DNA from: Cyanobacteriota bacterium
GTDB lineage: Bacteria > Cyanobacteriota > Cyanobacteriia > Phormidesmidales > Phormidesmidaceae
Reading direction: 5' to 3'
Length of the DNA stretch: 6,010 bases
Assembly: GCA_027619675.1 (NCBI GenBank)
Contig: JAQCHG010000126.1
Location: 1-6,010 of the forward strand
Positions within the stretch are counted from its first letter, which is position 1, and each line of letters opens with the position of its first letter. The translations under genes were made by a program, and so were the position numbers. Shown piece by piece: positions 5,676-6,010 of the stretch. The notes beneath the pieces were generated by a model. That model did not search any database. It was not told where the DNA came from and saw only the letters and a program-made list of their open reading frames with translations.

Positions 5676-6010
5676 ATGGTAGAAACCTTAAAACTGGCGG
5701 TCAACGGCACCCTGATGCGGGGGCTAGCCCTCAACCCCAACCTAGTGAATGTGGGGGCTACGTTTAACTGCGAAACCGAGACGGAGCCCGCCTATCGCCT
5801 CTGGTCCATTGATGATCAGTATCCGGCCATGGTGCGGGTGGCGGAGGGTGGCGGGGCGATCGCGGTTGAGGTGTGGGATGTGCCCCTAGCGGGTCTGGGG
5901 GTAATTTTGATGCAGGAACCCCCTGGTTTGGCGATCGGCAAGGTGAAACTGGCCGATGGCGAGGTGGTGCTGGGGGTAATTGGCGAACCCCTGACGGTGC
6001 AGGGCAAACG
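5676..6010 (+). CDS. Allophanate hydrolase C-terminal-domain-like protein, partial (C-terminus beyond right edge)
   Basis: The ATG at 5676 opens 111 codons without a stop before the edge. The sequence resembles the small stand-alone cyanobacterial and plant proteins related to the C-terminal domain of allophanate hydrolase (AtzF/DUR1,2 type). In the full enzyme that domain follows the amidase domain and decarboxylates N-carboxycarbamate. Recognisable segments are LAVNGTLMRGLALNPNL (7-23), YRLWSIDDQYPAMVRV (40-55), GGGAIAVEVWDVP (58-70), QEPPGLAIGKVKL (80-92) and EVVLGVIGEP (96-105). Starting directly with NGTLMRG near residue 10 shows that there is no amidase domain in front, so this is a single-domain version. 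The opening resembles the YGTL-RG start of gamma-glutamylcyclotransferase folds. Its own reaction is not known. It is on the same strand as the transporter, 130 bp downstream, with hairpins in between, so co-transcription is uncertain. Confidence 0.8.
   Translation, partial: MVETLKLAVNGTLMRGLALNPNLVNVGATFNCETETEPAYRLWSIDDQYPAMVRVAEGGGAIAVEVWDVPLAGLGVILMQEPPGLAIGKVKLADGEVVLGVIGEPLTVQGK

Overview
This is a GC-rich stretch of a cyanobacterial chromosome. The strongest sign is the HIP1 palindrome GCGATCGC, which occurs nine times in about 6 kb (starts 205, 225, 1260, 1490, 2109, 3370, 3754, 5081, 5856), where chance would give about 0.1. The protein sequences agree with this, especially the cyanobacteria-like QueF, AroC and stand-alone allophanate-hydrolase-C-like protein. 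A Leptolyngbya-like or similar filamentous lineage is possible, but the window cannot settle genus.

Layout. The left third lies on the minus strand: the N-terminal two thirds of queF (queuosine biosynthesis; the gene runs off the left edge), a 296-bp spacer, then complete aroC (chorismate synthase). A 489-bp divergent intergenic region (1679-2167) follows. It contains several inverted repeats and a HIP1 palindrome but no convincing gene. The right part lies on the plus strand: a Tat-type BMP/PnrA-family substrate-binding protein (2168-3364), a COG4603-type permease (3367-4461, only 2 nt downstream), a 136-bp gap, a COG1079-type permease (4598-5545), a 130-bp hairpin-rich spacer, and the start of a small protein resembling the C-terminal domain of allophanate hydrolase (5676 to the right edge).

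How the genes work together. The binding protein and two permeases form most of a nucleoside-type (BMP/NupNOPQ-like) ABC importer. The double-domain ATPase that normally belongs with them is absent from this window, so it would have to be supplied from another locus. The allophanate-hydrolase-C-like gene on the same strand may connect the importer to nitrogen-compound metabolism, but that rests only on proximity. queF and aroC are housekeeping biosynthetic genes with no evident link to the transporter.

No mobile element, CRISPR array, tRNA, rRNA or clear canonical terminator was seen. Most of the window is ordinary. The points worth a second look are the ATPase-less transporter cluster, its neighbour of unknown function, and the structured divergent intergenic region.
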